A stretch of DNA of 64,000 nt from Cytophagales bacterium. GTDB taxonomy: Bacteria > Bacteroidota > Bacteroidia > Cytophagales > Cyclobacteriaceae. Made by a program: the position numbers and the translations under genes. Numbering within the stretch: position 1 is the stretch's first letter; the number at the start of each line of letters is the position of its first letter. Below the pieces are notes generated by a model. It made no database searches and was not told where the DNA came from. It saw only the letters and a list, made by a program, of their open reading frames with translations. Below, piece after piece: positions 33,527 to 41,776 of the stretch. Location: positions 248,001 to 312,000 of the forward strand of contig JAWPMT010000005.1 in NCBI GenBank assembly GCA_033344775.1, given 5' to 3'.

Positions 33527-34024
33527 GTGGAAGATTACTTTTTTAGTCAAGACAAAAACTATCTCTTAAAGAAAGCCCAGCAAGCCAACCGGGATGTCTT
33601 ATTGGAGAAGTGGGTCTTGCAAAGTATAAAAGCTTACATGGAACTCCACAACCCCATGGGACTAGTTGACGATTTTGTTCGTAGCATCATGGGTGTGACC
33701 AACTACAAGACAGCCTTCCTTGAGGAATCTTATGATTTCCTCGCAGCAAGCTATCGTTTCCTTTATTCTTCCAATCAATTGGAATTCCTTTGGGACGGAC
33801 GATCGCATCAGCAGAAATATCAGGATGAATGGGAAACCCAATTGGATCACTGGATCTACGGTCTGACGCGTATTGACAACATTAATCGGCCAATCATTCG
33901 GGCATGCGTATTGAAGGACGATTCTTCTATGCTCCTATTGCATAAAAATTTCAGTCGCGCCATTCTCAAGGAATTGAAATTAAAATGGGATGGCCGTAAG
34001 AAATCGCTTGTAAAGGCTGCCTAG
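33527..34024 (+). CDS. Hypothetical soluble protein, 165 aa
   Basis: A 165-residue helical protein rich in aromatic and charged residues, without signal peptide or membrane segment. I do not recognise the family. The start is a GTG; the first ATG in frame would remove about 37 residues including a well-formed N-terminal helix. It stands alone, convergent with acylphosphatase. The TAATTTTG promoter box just upstream supports expression of the full frame. Confidence 0.55.
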   Translation: MEDYFFSQDKNYLLKKAQQANRDVLLEKWVLQSIKAYMELHNPMGLVDDFVRSIMGVTNYKTAFLEESYDFLAASYRFLYSSNQLEFLWDGRSHQQKYQDEWETQLDHWIYGLTRIDNINRPIIRACVLKDDSSMLLLHKNFSRAILKELKLKWDGRKKSLVKAA

Positions 34025-34077
34025 CCTTAATTTCAGCTGTTTACCAATTTAAAAGTCATACAGAATTTTATCTGATA

Positions 34078-34356
34078 CTAGAAGTATCTCACTTCAAAGC
34101 GATCAAAATTTTCCAGGGTAGTGGCAGATTTAATTACTTCTTGTACCCTGGCTAATGGTGGTCCTTGTAAGCACCATTGGTACAATTTCATGACCGTCTG
34201 TTCTTCCCCTTCCGCATGCACGCTAACATCACCATTGGTTTCATTCCGGACCCAGCCTTTTATGCCCAAAAGATCAGCTTGCTGTTTGGTAGATGCCCGG
34301 TAAAAAACACCCTGAACCTTACCTACGCATCGAAACTGAAAAGCAACCAGGGGCAT
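34078..34356 (-). CDS. acyP: Acylphosphatase
   Basis: A 92-residue enzyme hydrolysing acyl phosphates. Signature motif I GKVQGVFYR contains the phosphate-binding loop and the catalytic Arg (residue 21); motif II is GWVRNETNGDVSVHAEG with the catalytic Asn (residue 38). Length is normal. It lies 12 bases behind the Lys-rich exported protein gene on the same strand. Confidence 0.94.
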   Translation of the reverse strand: MPLVAFQFRCVGKVQGVFYRASTKQQADLLGIKGWVRNETNGDVSVHAEGEEQTVMKLYQWCLQGPPLARVQEVIKSATTLENFDRFEVRYF

Positions 34357-34368
34357 TTAGTAATTTTA

Positions 34369-34716
34369 TCAATGTACGATATTGCAAGTTTTACAGAGCT
34401 TACGCTTGTGCAGTGGTCTTTTCTTAGGGGGTCTCTTGTGGCCGAAATACAAGGGATCAGAATATTGAGGTTTTTTCGCCAATTTGGCTTCTTTCTTCTT
34501 TTTCTTAGCAACCTCTTCCATCCGTTCCTCGAATATTTCACGGTCTGATTTGGGCTTCTTTTTGAAAACCTTAGCCACCGTAAGCTTCTTGTCTTTTTTG
34601 ACCTGATACCTAGGAGCCGGAGGATTAGGCGGAGCTACATCTTTTGAACTCTGACCATACAAAGCCATAGTAGCCAGGCAAAACACCGCTGCCAAAAACA
34701 CTTGTTTCGAACGCAT
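34369..34716 (-). CDS. Exported Lys-rich protein, 115 aa
   Basis: A signal peptide (QVFLAAVFCLATMALYGQ) is followed by a strongly basic stretch of Lys and Pro (VFKKKPKS, AKKKKKEAKLAKKP, HKRPPKKRPLHKRKL) that ends in CKTC. No family recognised. The basic, low-complexity mature part would fit binding to nucleic acid, LPS or other acidic surfaces outside the cell, but this is guesswork. I chose ATG 34716 over the GTG at 34722; a TAAATTTG promoter box (34722-34729) lies five bases upstream. Confidence 0.6.
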   Translation of the reverse strand: MRSKQVFLAAVFCLATMALYGQSSKDVAPPNPPAPRYQVKKDKKLTVAKVFKKKPKSDREIFEERMEEVAKKKKKEAKLAKKPQYSDPLYFGHKRPPKKRPLHKRKLCKTCNIVH

Positions 34717-34721
34717 ATACA

Positions 34722-34729
34722 CAAATTTA
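34722..34729 (-). promoter_or_regulatory. Predicted -7 box directly ahead of the Lys-rich protein gene
   Basis: Minus strand TAAATTTG, full match, five bases from the ATG at 34716. Third case in this window of a -7 box touching a start codon. Confidence 0.4.
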
Positions 34730-34880
34730 TAAGTCTTTAACGTTTTTGACGGGGATTCCGTACATGGAAAAGCTAAATTGCATGCTACATGACGATCGTC
34801 CGTTCATCAAAAGTAGTTTCTGGCAACATCCTTGCATGATGAAATTGCAATAGGATATCAGGAAAAGCAGAAGAGTATTT

Positions 34881-35513
34881 ATGATAAATGTGAGCAAGTA
34901 CCCAAAAGTGATCAACCTACCTAATACGTTCCTTATTCCAATTCTTACTTGCTGGATGTTATTGCTTTTTCAACCAGTGAGCGCACAGTTGATCACCGAA
35001 GCGGACTATTTAAAACGAATGGATGACGGTGAAGACCTTATGAAGCAAGGTAAACACGAAGAAGCGGATGAGAATTTTCTTTTCGTGATCGAAAACATGG
35101 AGGTATTACCAAGCGAGATTGCCTTCCTATTCGGCCAGAACAGCTATCACCTCATGAAATACAAACAGAGTATCAACTGGCTGAATAAATACATTCAGAT
35201 TAAGGGTACAAAAGGACGGTATTATGAACCAGCAGTGAAGTACCTACAATTGGCCGAAAGTAAATACATTGAGATTCAGCGTGAGAGAAATGAAGAAATG
35301 TCCAATGAGCTGGTCGGTGAAGATTATGACTGTGACGGGCTCGAAAACATGATTTGTCCAGTCTGCCATGGAAATGGGGTCATCATCAAGCAGAGTTATT
35401 TTGATCGGATCTATAAAACGTGTCCCTATTCTGCAGGAGAGCCCTATCTAACTTGCGAAGAATACAATTTATTCATGCGAGGGTTACTCGACCCCAAGCT
35501 CAAAGAGAATTAA
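34881..35513 (+). CDS. Exported TPR-like protein with zinc-knuckle-like C-terminus
   Basis: A 210-residue protein. A signal peptide (about residues 15-35) is followed by tetratricopeptide-like helices (residues 40-135; e.g. GEDLMKQGKHEEADENFL and YKQSINWLNKYIQ). The C-terminal 60 residues contain CPVCHGNGVI, reminiscent of the CxxCxGxG knuckle of DnaJ, with further Cys in KTCPYSAGEPYLTCEEY. A periplasmic protein binding partner peptides, or a metal, is plausible. Its stop overlaps the end of nspC by four bases on the other strand. Confidence 0.65.
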   Translation: MINVSKYPKVINLPNTFLIPILTCWMLLLFQPVSAQLITEADYLKRMDDGEDLMKQGKHEEADENFLFVIENMEVLPSEIAFLFGQNSYHLMKYKQSINWLNKYIQIKGTKGRYYEPAVKYLQLAESKYIEIQRERNEEMSNELVGEDYDCDGLENMICPVCHGNGVIIKQSYFDRIYKTCPYSAGEPYLTCEEYNLFMRGLLDPKLKEN

Positions 35514-36634
35514 GAAAGTCGGGATTTATAATCCTGATATCCAAACTCCCGGACCAACTCAAATTCACCATTTCGAACCACACCAATCGCCGGATGTTGA
35601 ACCCCATTGAAAACGGTGGTCTTGACCATGGTATAGTGCATCATATCTTCAAAAATCAAGGGATCACCAGGCTTTAGTTCCTGATCAAAACCATAGGCCT
35701 CCAAAAAGTCTCCAGCCAGGCAGCTTACACCACCAATTCGATAGGCATATTTCCCTTGACCAGTATCCTGATGAGCATCAGTAATCACAGGTCGATACGG
35801 CATCTCCAGGCAATCGGGCATATGACAGGTGAAAGAAATATCGGCGATCGCCGTTTTCACTCCTCCCCTTTCAACCACATCCAGTACAGTAGCGTGCAGG
35901 TCTCCAGTTTGCCAGGCCACGGCACTACCAGGCTCCAGAATAATGTCCAGGTTATATTTTTCCCTAAAAGCTTTCAACAATGTAACCAAATGATCCACAT
36001 CGTATCCTTCAGAAGTCATCAAATGTCCTCCTCCCATGTTGAGCCACTTGATTTGATGAAGGAATTTCTCAAATCCGGATTCCAACTGCTTCAAGACTTT
36101 TTCAAGTGCGTAAGAATTGGACTCGCAAAGCACATGAAAATGGAGTCCCTCGATTTTAGCTGGCAATTCATCAGGCATGTCTTGAGAAGACACCCCGAGC
36201 CGAGAATTCAGTCCCGCAGGATTGTACAGGTCCGTATCTACATCTGACCATCCCGGATTGACCCGTATGGCACAGCTCACTTCGTCAGGAACCTGATCAG
36301 AAAACTGCATCCATTGACTCCATGAATTAAAAGTCATATGCGAAGACAATCCAGCAATCTGTTGAAACTCTCTTGGTGGATAAGCCACCATATAGGTATG
36401 CGATGCCACTCCCATCTCTTCAACACATAACCGAGCCTCATGCAATGAACTTGCGGTGGCTCCTCCCAGGTATTCTCTGATCAATGGAAAGGCACTCCAC
36501 ATCGCAAAACCTTTGAAAGCCAGGATGATCTTAGCTCCCGATCTCTCCTGTACCTCTTTCATTAGCTGAAGATTCCTTTTCAGGCGATCTTCCTGCAACA
36601 CAAAACAAGGAGAAGGGATCTCGGGCAAGCTCAC
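35510..36634 (-). CDS. nspC: Carboxynorspermidine decarboxylase
   Basis: A 374-residue PLP enzyme of the alanine-racemase-fold decarboxylases. It removes CO2 from carboxynorspermidine or carboxyspermidine, giving norspermidine or spermidine. Lys41 in ILAFKGFAMW binds PLP; HFHVLCES, NMGGGHLMT, LEPGSAVAW and SCLAGDF are family motifs. The start is GTG, overlapping the stop of the DinB-like gene by one base. Together with the dehydrogenase at 37199 it forms the alternative polyamine pathway used by Vibrio, Campylobacter and many Bacteroidota. Confidence 0.93.
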   Translation of the reverse strand: MSLPEIPSPCFVLQEDRLKRNLQLMKEVQERSGAKIILAFKGFAMWSAFPLIREYLGGATASSLHEARLCVEEMGVASHTYMVAYPPREFQQIAGLSSHMTFNSWSQWMQFSDQVPDEVSCAIRVNPGWSDVDTDLYNPAGLNSRLGVSSQDMPDELPAKIEGLHFHVLCESNSYALEKVLKQLESGFEKFLHQIKWLNMGGGHLMTSEGYDVDHLVTLLKAFREKYNLDIILEPGSAVAWQTGDLHATVLDVVERGGVKTAIADISFTCHMPDCLEMPYRPVITDAHQDTGQGKYAYRIGGVSCLAGDFLEAYGFDQELKPGDPLIFEDMMHYTMVKTTVFNGVQHPAIGVVRNGEFELVREFGYQDYKSRLS

Positions 36635-37149
36635 TACTTCAGGTATCTCGATTTCAGGATCTCCATGTGATGATACAGGTGACCGATGGTGATATAACCA
36701 ATTGAGTTTACATCCACACGCAATCCATTGGCCGATCCAAAGCTCAGGAATTCTTTTTCGCTGAAGCCATTGAACAAATCGATTGTAGCATTTCGAACAT
36801 TGATAAATTCTGTTCGGTGATCTGCCATTGGGCGTTCATTCGCCCGGCTACTTACCACATAATCATCTTGTTCAAATCCTGGCAAATCTGTCATATCTCC
36901 TCTTCCAAACCGCAAAGCACGGTAGGAGAAAATACGTTCTGCATCACAGATATGCCCAATTAATTCCTTAATGGTCCATTTACCCTCAGCATAGGCATAT
37001 GCACCTTTTTCTTCAGGGATTTCATCGATCAATTCAACAAATTCATCTCTGGAATCAATCATCAAAGGAAGAAGCTCCTTTTTCTCAGGAATACCTTCCA
37101 CATACCCCTTATAGAATAAGGGTATTTTTTCGATATCAGGTCTTGGCAT
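36634..37149 (-). CDS. DinB-family four-helix protein
   Basis: A 171-residue helical protein of the DinB/YfiT-like metal-binding superfamily. The three histidine ligands appear as the His in ELIGHICDAERIF and the pair in GHLYHHMEIL near the C-terminus. Such proteins include thiol-dependent S-transferases and enzymes of unknown role. It sits between the two carboxynorspermidine genes (49 bases behind the dehydrogenase, one base overlap with nspC), so a link with polyamines, for instance their conjugation, is possible but unproven. Confidence 0.85.
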   Translation of the reverse strand: MPRPDIEKIPLFYKGYVEGIPEKKELLPLMIDSRDEFVELIDEIPEEKGAYAYAEGKWTIKELIGHICDAERIFSYRALRFGRGDMTDLPGFEQDDYVVSSRANERPMADHRTEFINVRNATIDLFNGFSEKEFLSFGSANGLRVDVNSIGYITIGHLYHHMEILKSRYLK

Positions 37150-37198
37150 GGTTGATCAGTCTTCGTTTAGGTTCTTTATTGGTATTTGTTGGCTGCCA

Positions 37199-38404
37199 TT
37201 AATCCAGCTCCAGGTCTATGTTTTCCTGTTCATGCCACGGAAGCCCATAGGCTGCAAGCTGCTCTAGAAATGGATCAGGATCAAATTCTTCTACATTAAA
37301 TACTCCAGCTCCCGCCCATTTCCCAGTCATCATCATCATTGCTCCTACCATAGCAGGCACTCCAGTTGTATACGATACACCTTGTGCTCCGGTTTCCTGA
37401 TAAGCCGCCTGATGCTGACAATTATTATAGATGTAATATGTTTTTTCTTTTTCATCCTGAATGCCACGGATACGACAACCAATACTGGTTTCACCCTCAT
37501 AGTTTTCACCAAGATCTCCAGGATCCGGAAGTACGGCTTTCAGAAATTGTAATGGAATGATCTCTTTTCCTTCATACATAACTGGCTCAATGGCAGCCAT
37601 GCCAATGTTCTGGATCACTCTCAGGTGTGTGAGGTATTCTTCTCCGAAGGTCATCCAAAATCGGGCTCTTTTTAATGAGGGGAAGTTCTTAACTAATGAC
37701 TCCAATTCCTCATGATAGATCAGGTAAGAACTTCTTTCACCAATATTTGGATAGCTCAGCTCTTTTCGGATGGCGTGTGGCTCGGTTAAGTGCCAGTCCC
37801 CATTCTCCCAAAACTTACCCTTCTGGGTCACTTCCCGAATATTGATTTCCGGATTGAAATTCGTTGCAAATGCCTTACCGTGATCACCACCATTGCAATC
37901 GACAATGTCCAGATAGTGCATTTCATCAAAGTGGTGTTTTGCTGCTCTGGCTGTAAATACACTGGTCACACCAGGATCGAATCCACATCCCAAAACAGCC
38001 AGTAATCCAGCTTCCTTGAAACGGTCCTTATAGGCCCATTGCCATTTGTATTCAAACTTGGCTTCCTCTGGTGGCTCATAATTAGCCGTATCCAGATAAT
38101 GAACACCACATTCCAGACAAGCATCCATGATAGTCAGGTCCTGATAAGGCAGGGCCACATTGATCACCATCTTAGGTTGATGCTTATTGAAAAGCGCCAT
38201 CAATTCTGGGACCTGATCGGCATCTACCCGATCGGTTTCAATGGATACATTAAACTTTTGCTGAACATCTGATGCGATCGCATCACATTTGGACTTGGTC
38301 CGGCTGGCTAGCACAATTTCCGAAAAAACTTCCGGTACCTGAGCGCACTTATAAGCAACAACCCTTCCGACGCCTCCAGCGCCGATGATCATGACCTTTG
38401 ACAT
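37199..38404 (-). CDS. Carboxynorspermidine dehydrogenase (saccharopine dehydrogenase family)
   Basis: A 401-residue NADPH-dependent enzyme that condenses aspartate semialdehyde with a diamine. The Rossmann motif GAGGVGRVV (residues 8-16) opens the protein; INVALPYQDL, LDTANYEP, GCGFDPGVTSVF and the late segment TGVPAMVGAMMMM are typical of the carboxynorspermidine/carboxyspermidine dehydrogenase branch rather than of lysine metabolism. First gene of the three-gene polyamine unit. A TAACTTTG box (38425-38432) lies 20 bases upstream. Confidence 0.92.
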   Translation of the reverse strand: MSKVMIIGAGGVGRVVAYKCAQVPEVFSEIVLASRTKSKCDAIASDVQQKFNVSIETDRVDADQVPELMALFNKHQPKMVINVALPYQDLTIMDACLECGVHYLDTANYEPPEEAKFEYKWQWAYKDRFKEAGLLAVLGCGFDPGVTSVFTARAAKHHFDEMHYLDIVDCNGGDHGKAFATNFNPEINIREVTQKGKFWENGDWHLTEPHAIRKELSYPNIGERSSYLIYHEELESLVKNFPSLKRARFWMTFGEEYLTHLRVIQNIGMAAIEPVMYEGKEIIPLQFLKAVLPDPGDLGENYEGETSIGCRIRGIQDEKEKTYYIYNNCQHQAAYQETGAQGVSYTTGVPAMVGAMMMMTGKWAGAGVFNVEEFDPDPFLEQLAAYGLPWHEQENIDLELD

Positions 38405-38424
38405 ACACCTTGAGTATTAAAAGG

Positions 38425-38432
38425 CAAAGTTA
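38425..38432 (-). promoter_or_regulatory. Predicted -7 box of the polyamine operon
   Basis: Minus strand TAACTTTG matches TAnnTTTG and sits 20 bases ahead of the dehydrogenase ATG. No TTTG at the expected -33 distance. Confidence 0.45.
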
Positions 38433-38504
38433 ACCTTAGTTTCTCAAGAAAAAATGGTCGGGGAAAAAGATTGAGAATATTATGTTATTGTACCTTTCTG
38501 TATA

Positions 38505-41120
38505 TCAAAGGATAAATCGGTAGGTATACTTAATTAGGAATGTGTGATCTGCGTTGATATTGGTCAGTTGATTGCTCAGGCTACGGAAGCCATTGTCATT
38601 CATTTGATTGAAATCCGAGCCATTGGAAGACCATACCAGGAATAATGTCGACCCTTGAATGTATTCCCAACGGATTACAAAGTTTGACCTAAACTGTACC
38701 ACATTGAAGTCTGGATCTCCCATGGTATAATCGGTGATCCCATCTCGATTTTCGTCAATGGTGTACGTTTCATCCGCGCCATTCCAGGCTATTTGATCGG
38801 GATCTAGCAGTTGAAATCGATCATCGTAGGCCTCTGCATGAGGTGAAACAGCCAATTTAAAGTCACTGTATTCACCCCGGGTCATGAAGGGCTGCGCCCA
38901 CAATTCCACCGAGAAATTTGGTGTAAGGTTGAATGTACTGCGAAACGAAACCCGATAAGTTATTTGATTGATCCGACCTAGCAAGAACCGGTCTTCCGAT
39001 CCAAAACTTGATGTTTGGATATACTGCAAATCGTTCCTGTTCCAATTGATCGATGGTTGTAAATTCAGGCTAAGGGCGTTGATGGGCTGCCAAAACAATC
39101 GGCTCCACAGGCCACTTTCCCAGGCATAATTTTCAAAACCTCTGAAAAACCACTGATTGATTCGAAACGTCAGTTTCTTTTGACTGTTGGTTCCGAGATA
39201 ATACCAATAATTAGATCCACCAGGATAAGTAATGGAAGGTCCACCCCGGAGATCTGCATTGGAAACGGAATTCATTCGGTAAGTAGAGCCATTTCCAAAA
39301 GACCAGTTGTTCTTAAATTCTGCATGAGCATTCATGTTTATGCTCTGAGAGGTATTGATCCCATCAAAATCCCACCCGGCAGACTGGTTCATGTTCACTC
39401 GGATAGATCGGAAAATACCAAACGTCTTCAGGGTACGGTATTGGATCCAAAAATCCTGTGACATGACGTCTGATTGTCGTAAAAAACCCAGGTCATTGGT
39501 CTCGAATTCCGGTGAAGTATAAGCAAATGATAGATTGTACCGCACTTTTCCCTGTGCCTTACCAATATTGATCGCGCCTGAAGAGCCATTCAAACTAGTA
39601 AGGGTAGAATCCACATCATGGTGTCGGTTATCCGGTCGTTGGAAGAATCTTTCAGAAGCCGTTTGCGTCAATAAGATTGACTCGGGTGTCCCATTGACAT
39701 GACTAAAGGAAGATCGCATGCTGACGTAATACTTTCGATCCAAAAAATTGTGCGTTACATCAATTCCTCCTGAATACGCATTGTCATGCAAAAAATGCAA
39801 GTGGCTGTCTTCTTCATTAAAGATCCGATTGGTGGAAGTAAGGATTGCACCTACGACAGTGTTCCCCTCATCGATATCTTGTTGAAACCTTCCCACCAAA
39901 TAATTGGTCGTAGGCTCTACGGCTATTTTTTCCCGGCTACCATCCAAATTTTGGACTTCTGCTTTTTCACGGTTCGTAACCGCTTCCAGCAAACCCCAGG
40001 AAAAGCCTTTCTTATTCTTGCCAGTAAGCTTAGCAGCGCCCCATATCCGCGTAAAATTGGGTTGGTCCACGTAAGCGATGTTATCTCCATCTGGGAAATA
40101 GCTCGGCCTTTTTCCAATCCTCCTTGAGTAAAACAAATTGTTGCCGTCTCCAGTAGGAAAGGTCAGGATATTGTTTCCCTCCAAAAAGAAGGGTCGTCTT
40201 TCCTGGAAGAACAACCTGAAGGCAGACAAGTTGACTTGTGAGGGATCTGCTTCCACCTGTCCAAAATCAGGATTGATGGTCAAGTCGAGGGTAATATCAC
40301 TGGTGAGGCCGATCTTGGCATCTACACCTGCATCAAACGTATTGTTTTGCCCGGTGGCAAAGGGATTACCTTCTTCCTCCTCAGTTAATTCAGTTTTTGC
40401 TACAACATAGGGCAGAATCTCTAGCTGCTTTTGTGGTTTGATGCCTTTGATGCCTTGCAATTGACCAAATAAATGCACCCATCCTGGTGCGTCCTGAGCG
40501 ATGGGCTGCCATACCGAGCGTTCTTCTTTTCTAAAAAATCTCCGTGTGAGTTGAATGCCCCAGCTATGTTCAGGTACATCCGCGAAACGAAGTTGAGAAA
40601 GAGGGATTTTGAATTCAGCGATCCAGCCCTGATCATCGATGGACGTCTTCAGGTACCAGATAGGGTCCCAGGTATCGTCCCAATCATCGCCATTATTGGA
40701 AATATACTCATCACCAATCACTCCAGACACAGAGGCCGTGAAGGAAAAGGCCGTACGTTTATCATTGTAACTATCAATATTGATCTCGATCCAATCCCCT
40801 TCGAACCCATCTCTTCTCGACAGCCTCTTTTCAATGGCTGAAGGGTCTGAATCAAATGCCCGAACGCCTACATAGAGGAATTTAGCATCATATAAAATCT
40901 TGAATTGTGTTTGTTCTGATGGTGGCACCCCATAATCCGGGAAGCGCTGAATGAAGTCACCTGACCATTCTACCTGATTCCAGGCAGCATCATCCAGTTT
41001 GCCGTCGATTACAATTTCACTGTTCCGGAGGGCTGTCTCGTATTGTCGGGGAGTGGGCTGTTCTTGTGAAAACACCCACATGCTGACCAGGCACAAAAGC
41101 AGGGTTAAAATACGTTTCAT
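38505..41120 (-). CDS. DUF5916 outer-membrane protein with CBM9-like N-terminus
   Basis: An 871-residue exported protein (signal peptide LTLLLCLVSMWVFS). Residues 35-215 form a family-9 carbohydrate-binding-like beta-sandwich (IVIDGKLDDAAWNQVEW, VGVRAFDSDP). From about residue 240 onward the DUF5916 region begins, with alternating amphipathic strands and the RRPFFLEG and LFYSRRIG motifs, ending in the aromatic residue pattern FLIKYTYRFIL of outer-membrane barrels. Members are widespread in Bacteroidota; the ligand is unknown. It is a single gene without close partners. Confidence 0.88.
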   Translation of the reverse strand: MKRILTLLLCLVSMWVFSQEQPTPRQYETALRNSEIVIDGKLDDAAWNQVEWSGDFIQRFPDYGVPPSEQTQFKILYDAKFLYVGVRAFDSDPSAIEKRLSRRDGFEGDWIEINIDSYNDKRTAFSFTASVSGVIGDEYISNNGDDWDDTWDPIWYLKTSIDDQGWIAEFKIPLSQLRFADVPEHSWGIQLTRRFFRKEERSVWQPIAQDAPGWVHLFGQLQGIKGIKPQKQLEILPYVVAKTELTEEEEGNPFATGQNNTFDAGVDAKIGLTSDITLDLTINPDFGQVEADPSQVNLSAFRLFFQERRPFFLEGNNILTFPTGDGNNLFYSRRIGKRPSYFPDGDNIAYVDQPNFTRIWGAAKLTGKNKKGFSWGLLEAVTNREKAEVQNLDGSREKIAVEPTTNYLVGRFQQDIDEGNTVVGAILTSTNRIFNEEDSHLHFLHDNAYSGGIDVTHNFLDRKYYVSMRSSFSHVNGTPESILLTQTASERFFQRPDNRHHDVDSTLTSLNGSSGAINIGKAQGKVRYNLSFAYTSPEFETNDLGFLRQSDVMSQDFWIQYRTLKTFGIFRSIRVNMNQSAGWDFDGINTSQSINMNAHAEFKNNWSFGNGSTYRMNSVSNADLRGGPSITYPGGSNYWYYLGTNSQKKLTFRINQWFFRGFENYAWESGLWSRLFWQPINALSLNLQPSINWNRNDLQYIQTSSFGSEDRFLLGRINQITYRVSFRSTFNLTPNFSVELWAQPFMTRGEYSDFKLAVSPHAEAYDDRFQLLDPDQIAWNGADETYTIDENRDGITDYTMGDPDFNVVQFRSNFVIRWEYIQGSTLFLVWSSNGSDFNQMNDNGFRSLSNQLTNINADHTFLIKYTYRFIL

Positions 41121-41257
41121 GGTTGGTAGAAGTGTGTTTGACCTTTCCTCAAAGACTTAAAAAATGCTTTGAAGTTGCTTTAGTATGTACTCTACCAACG
41201 GCAATTGGTTACAAAATGTTGTAAAAATGCCCGATCCGGCCATGAACGGCAGTGAAC

Positions 41258-41632
41258 TCATCGCATCGGCGAAGACACGTCTATTACGACGCCATTCAGG
41301 TCTTCAATGAGCAATCGACGCTGACCATAGAAAGTATCGTGCGGTTCCTGCAAGACCTCCACACCATCTGCCTGCACTTGCTCGTATAGCGAATCAACAT
41401 CTTCGATAACCAGTGTGAGGTAGTAACCTCCAGGCTTCATCGCTACTTCCTTAGGAACAATCTCACTATTGGGATGGATCAAGCCAATTTCCAATGACTT
41501 TTCTTTAGAGATCAAGTGAACGAACCAATCACTATCGAAATCAATTTCAAAGTCAAAATAGCGGGTATAAAATGCAGCAGACGCTGTAAGTTGTTCGGTA
41601 ATCAGGTTGATCAATAACCGGTTGACTGTCAT
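41258..41632 (-). CDS. VOC/glyoxalase-bleomycin-resistance family protein
   Basis: A 124-residue protein with two beta-alpha-beta-beta-beta modules: residues 5-60 (NLITEQLTASAAFYTRYFDFE) and 65-122 (YYLTLVIEDVDSLYEQVQADGVE, GQRRLLIEDLNGVVIDV). The C-terminal metal position is Asp rather than Glu in the DPDG-like segment LLIEDLNG, so enzymatic activity is uncertain. Function within the superfamily cannot be told from sequence. Confidence 0.82.
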   Translation of the reverse strand: MTVNRLLINLITEQLTASAAFYTRYFDFEIDFDSDWFVHLISKEKSLEIGLIHPNSEIVPKEVAMKPGGYYLTLVIEDVDSLYEQVQADGVEVLQEPHDTFYGQRRLLIEDLNGVVIDVSSPMR

Positions 41633-41776
41633 GGTTTTTTCTTTGTGGATACGGGGTTTTAGAGGGTTAGTTTATAGTATTCAAGAGAAAAGCTGGGGAG
41701 TCAAATTCGCTATTACTCAAATCAAAGTGTCCAGGTCGCACTACACTTTTTCCAAGTGTGTATGGAAGGTTTCTTC

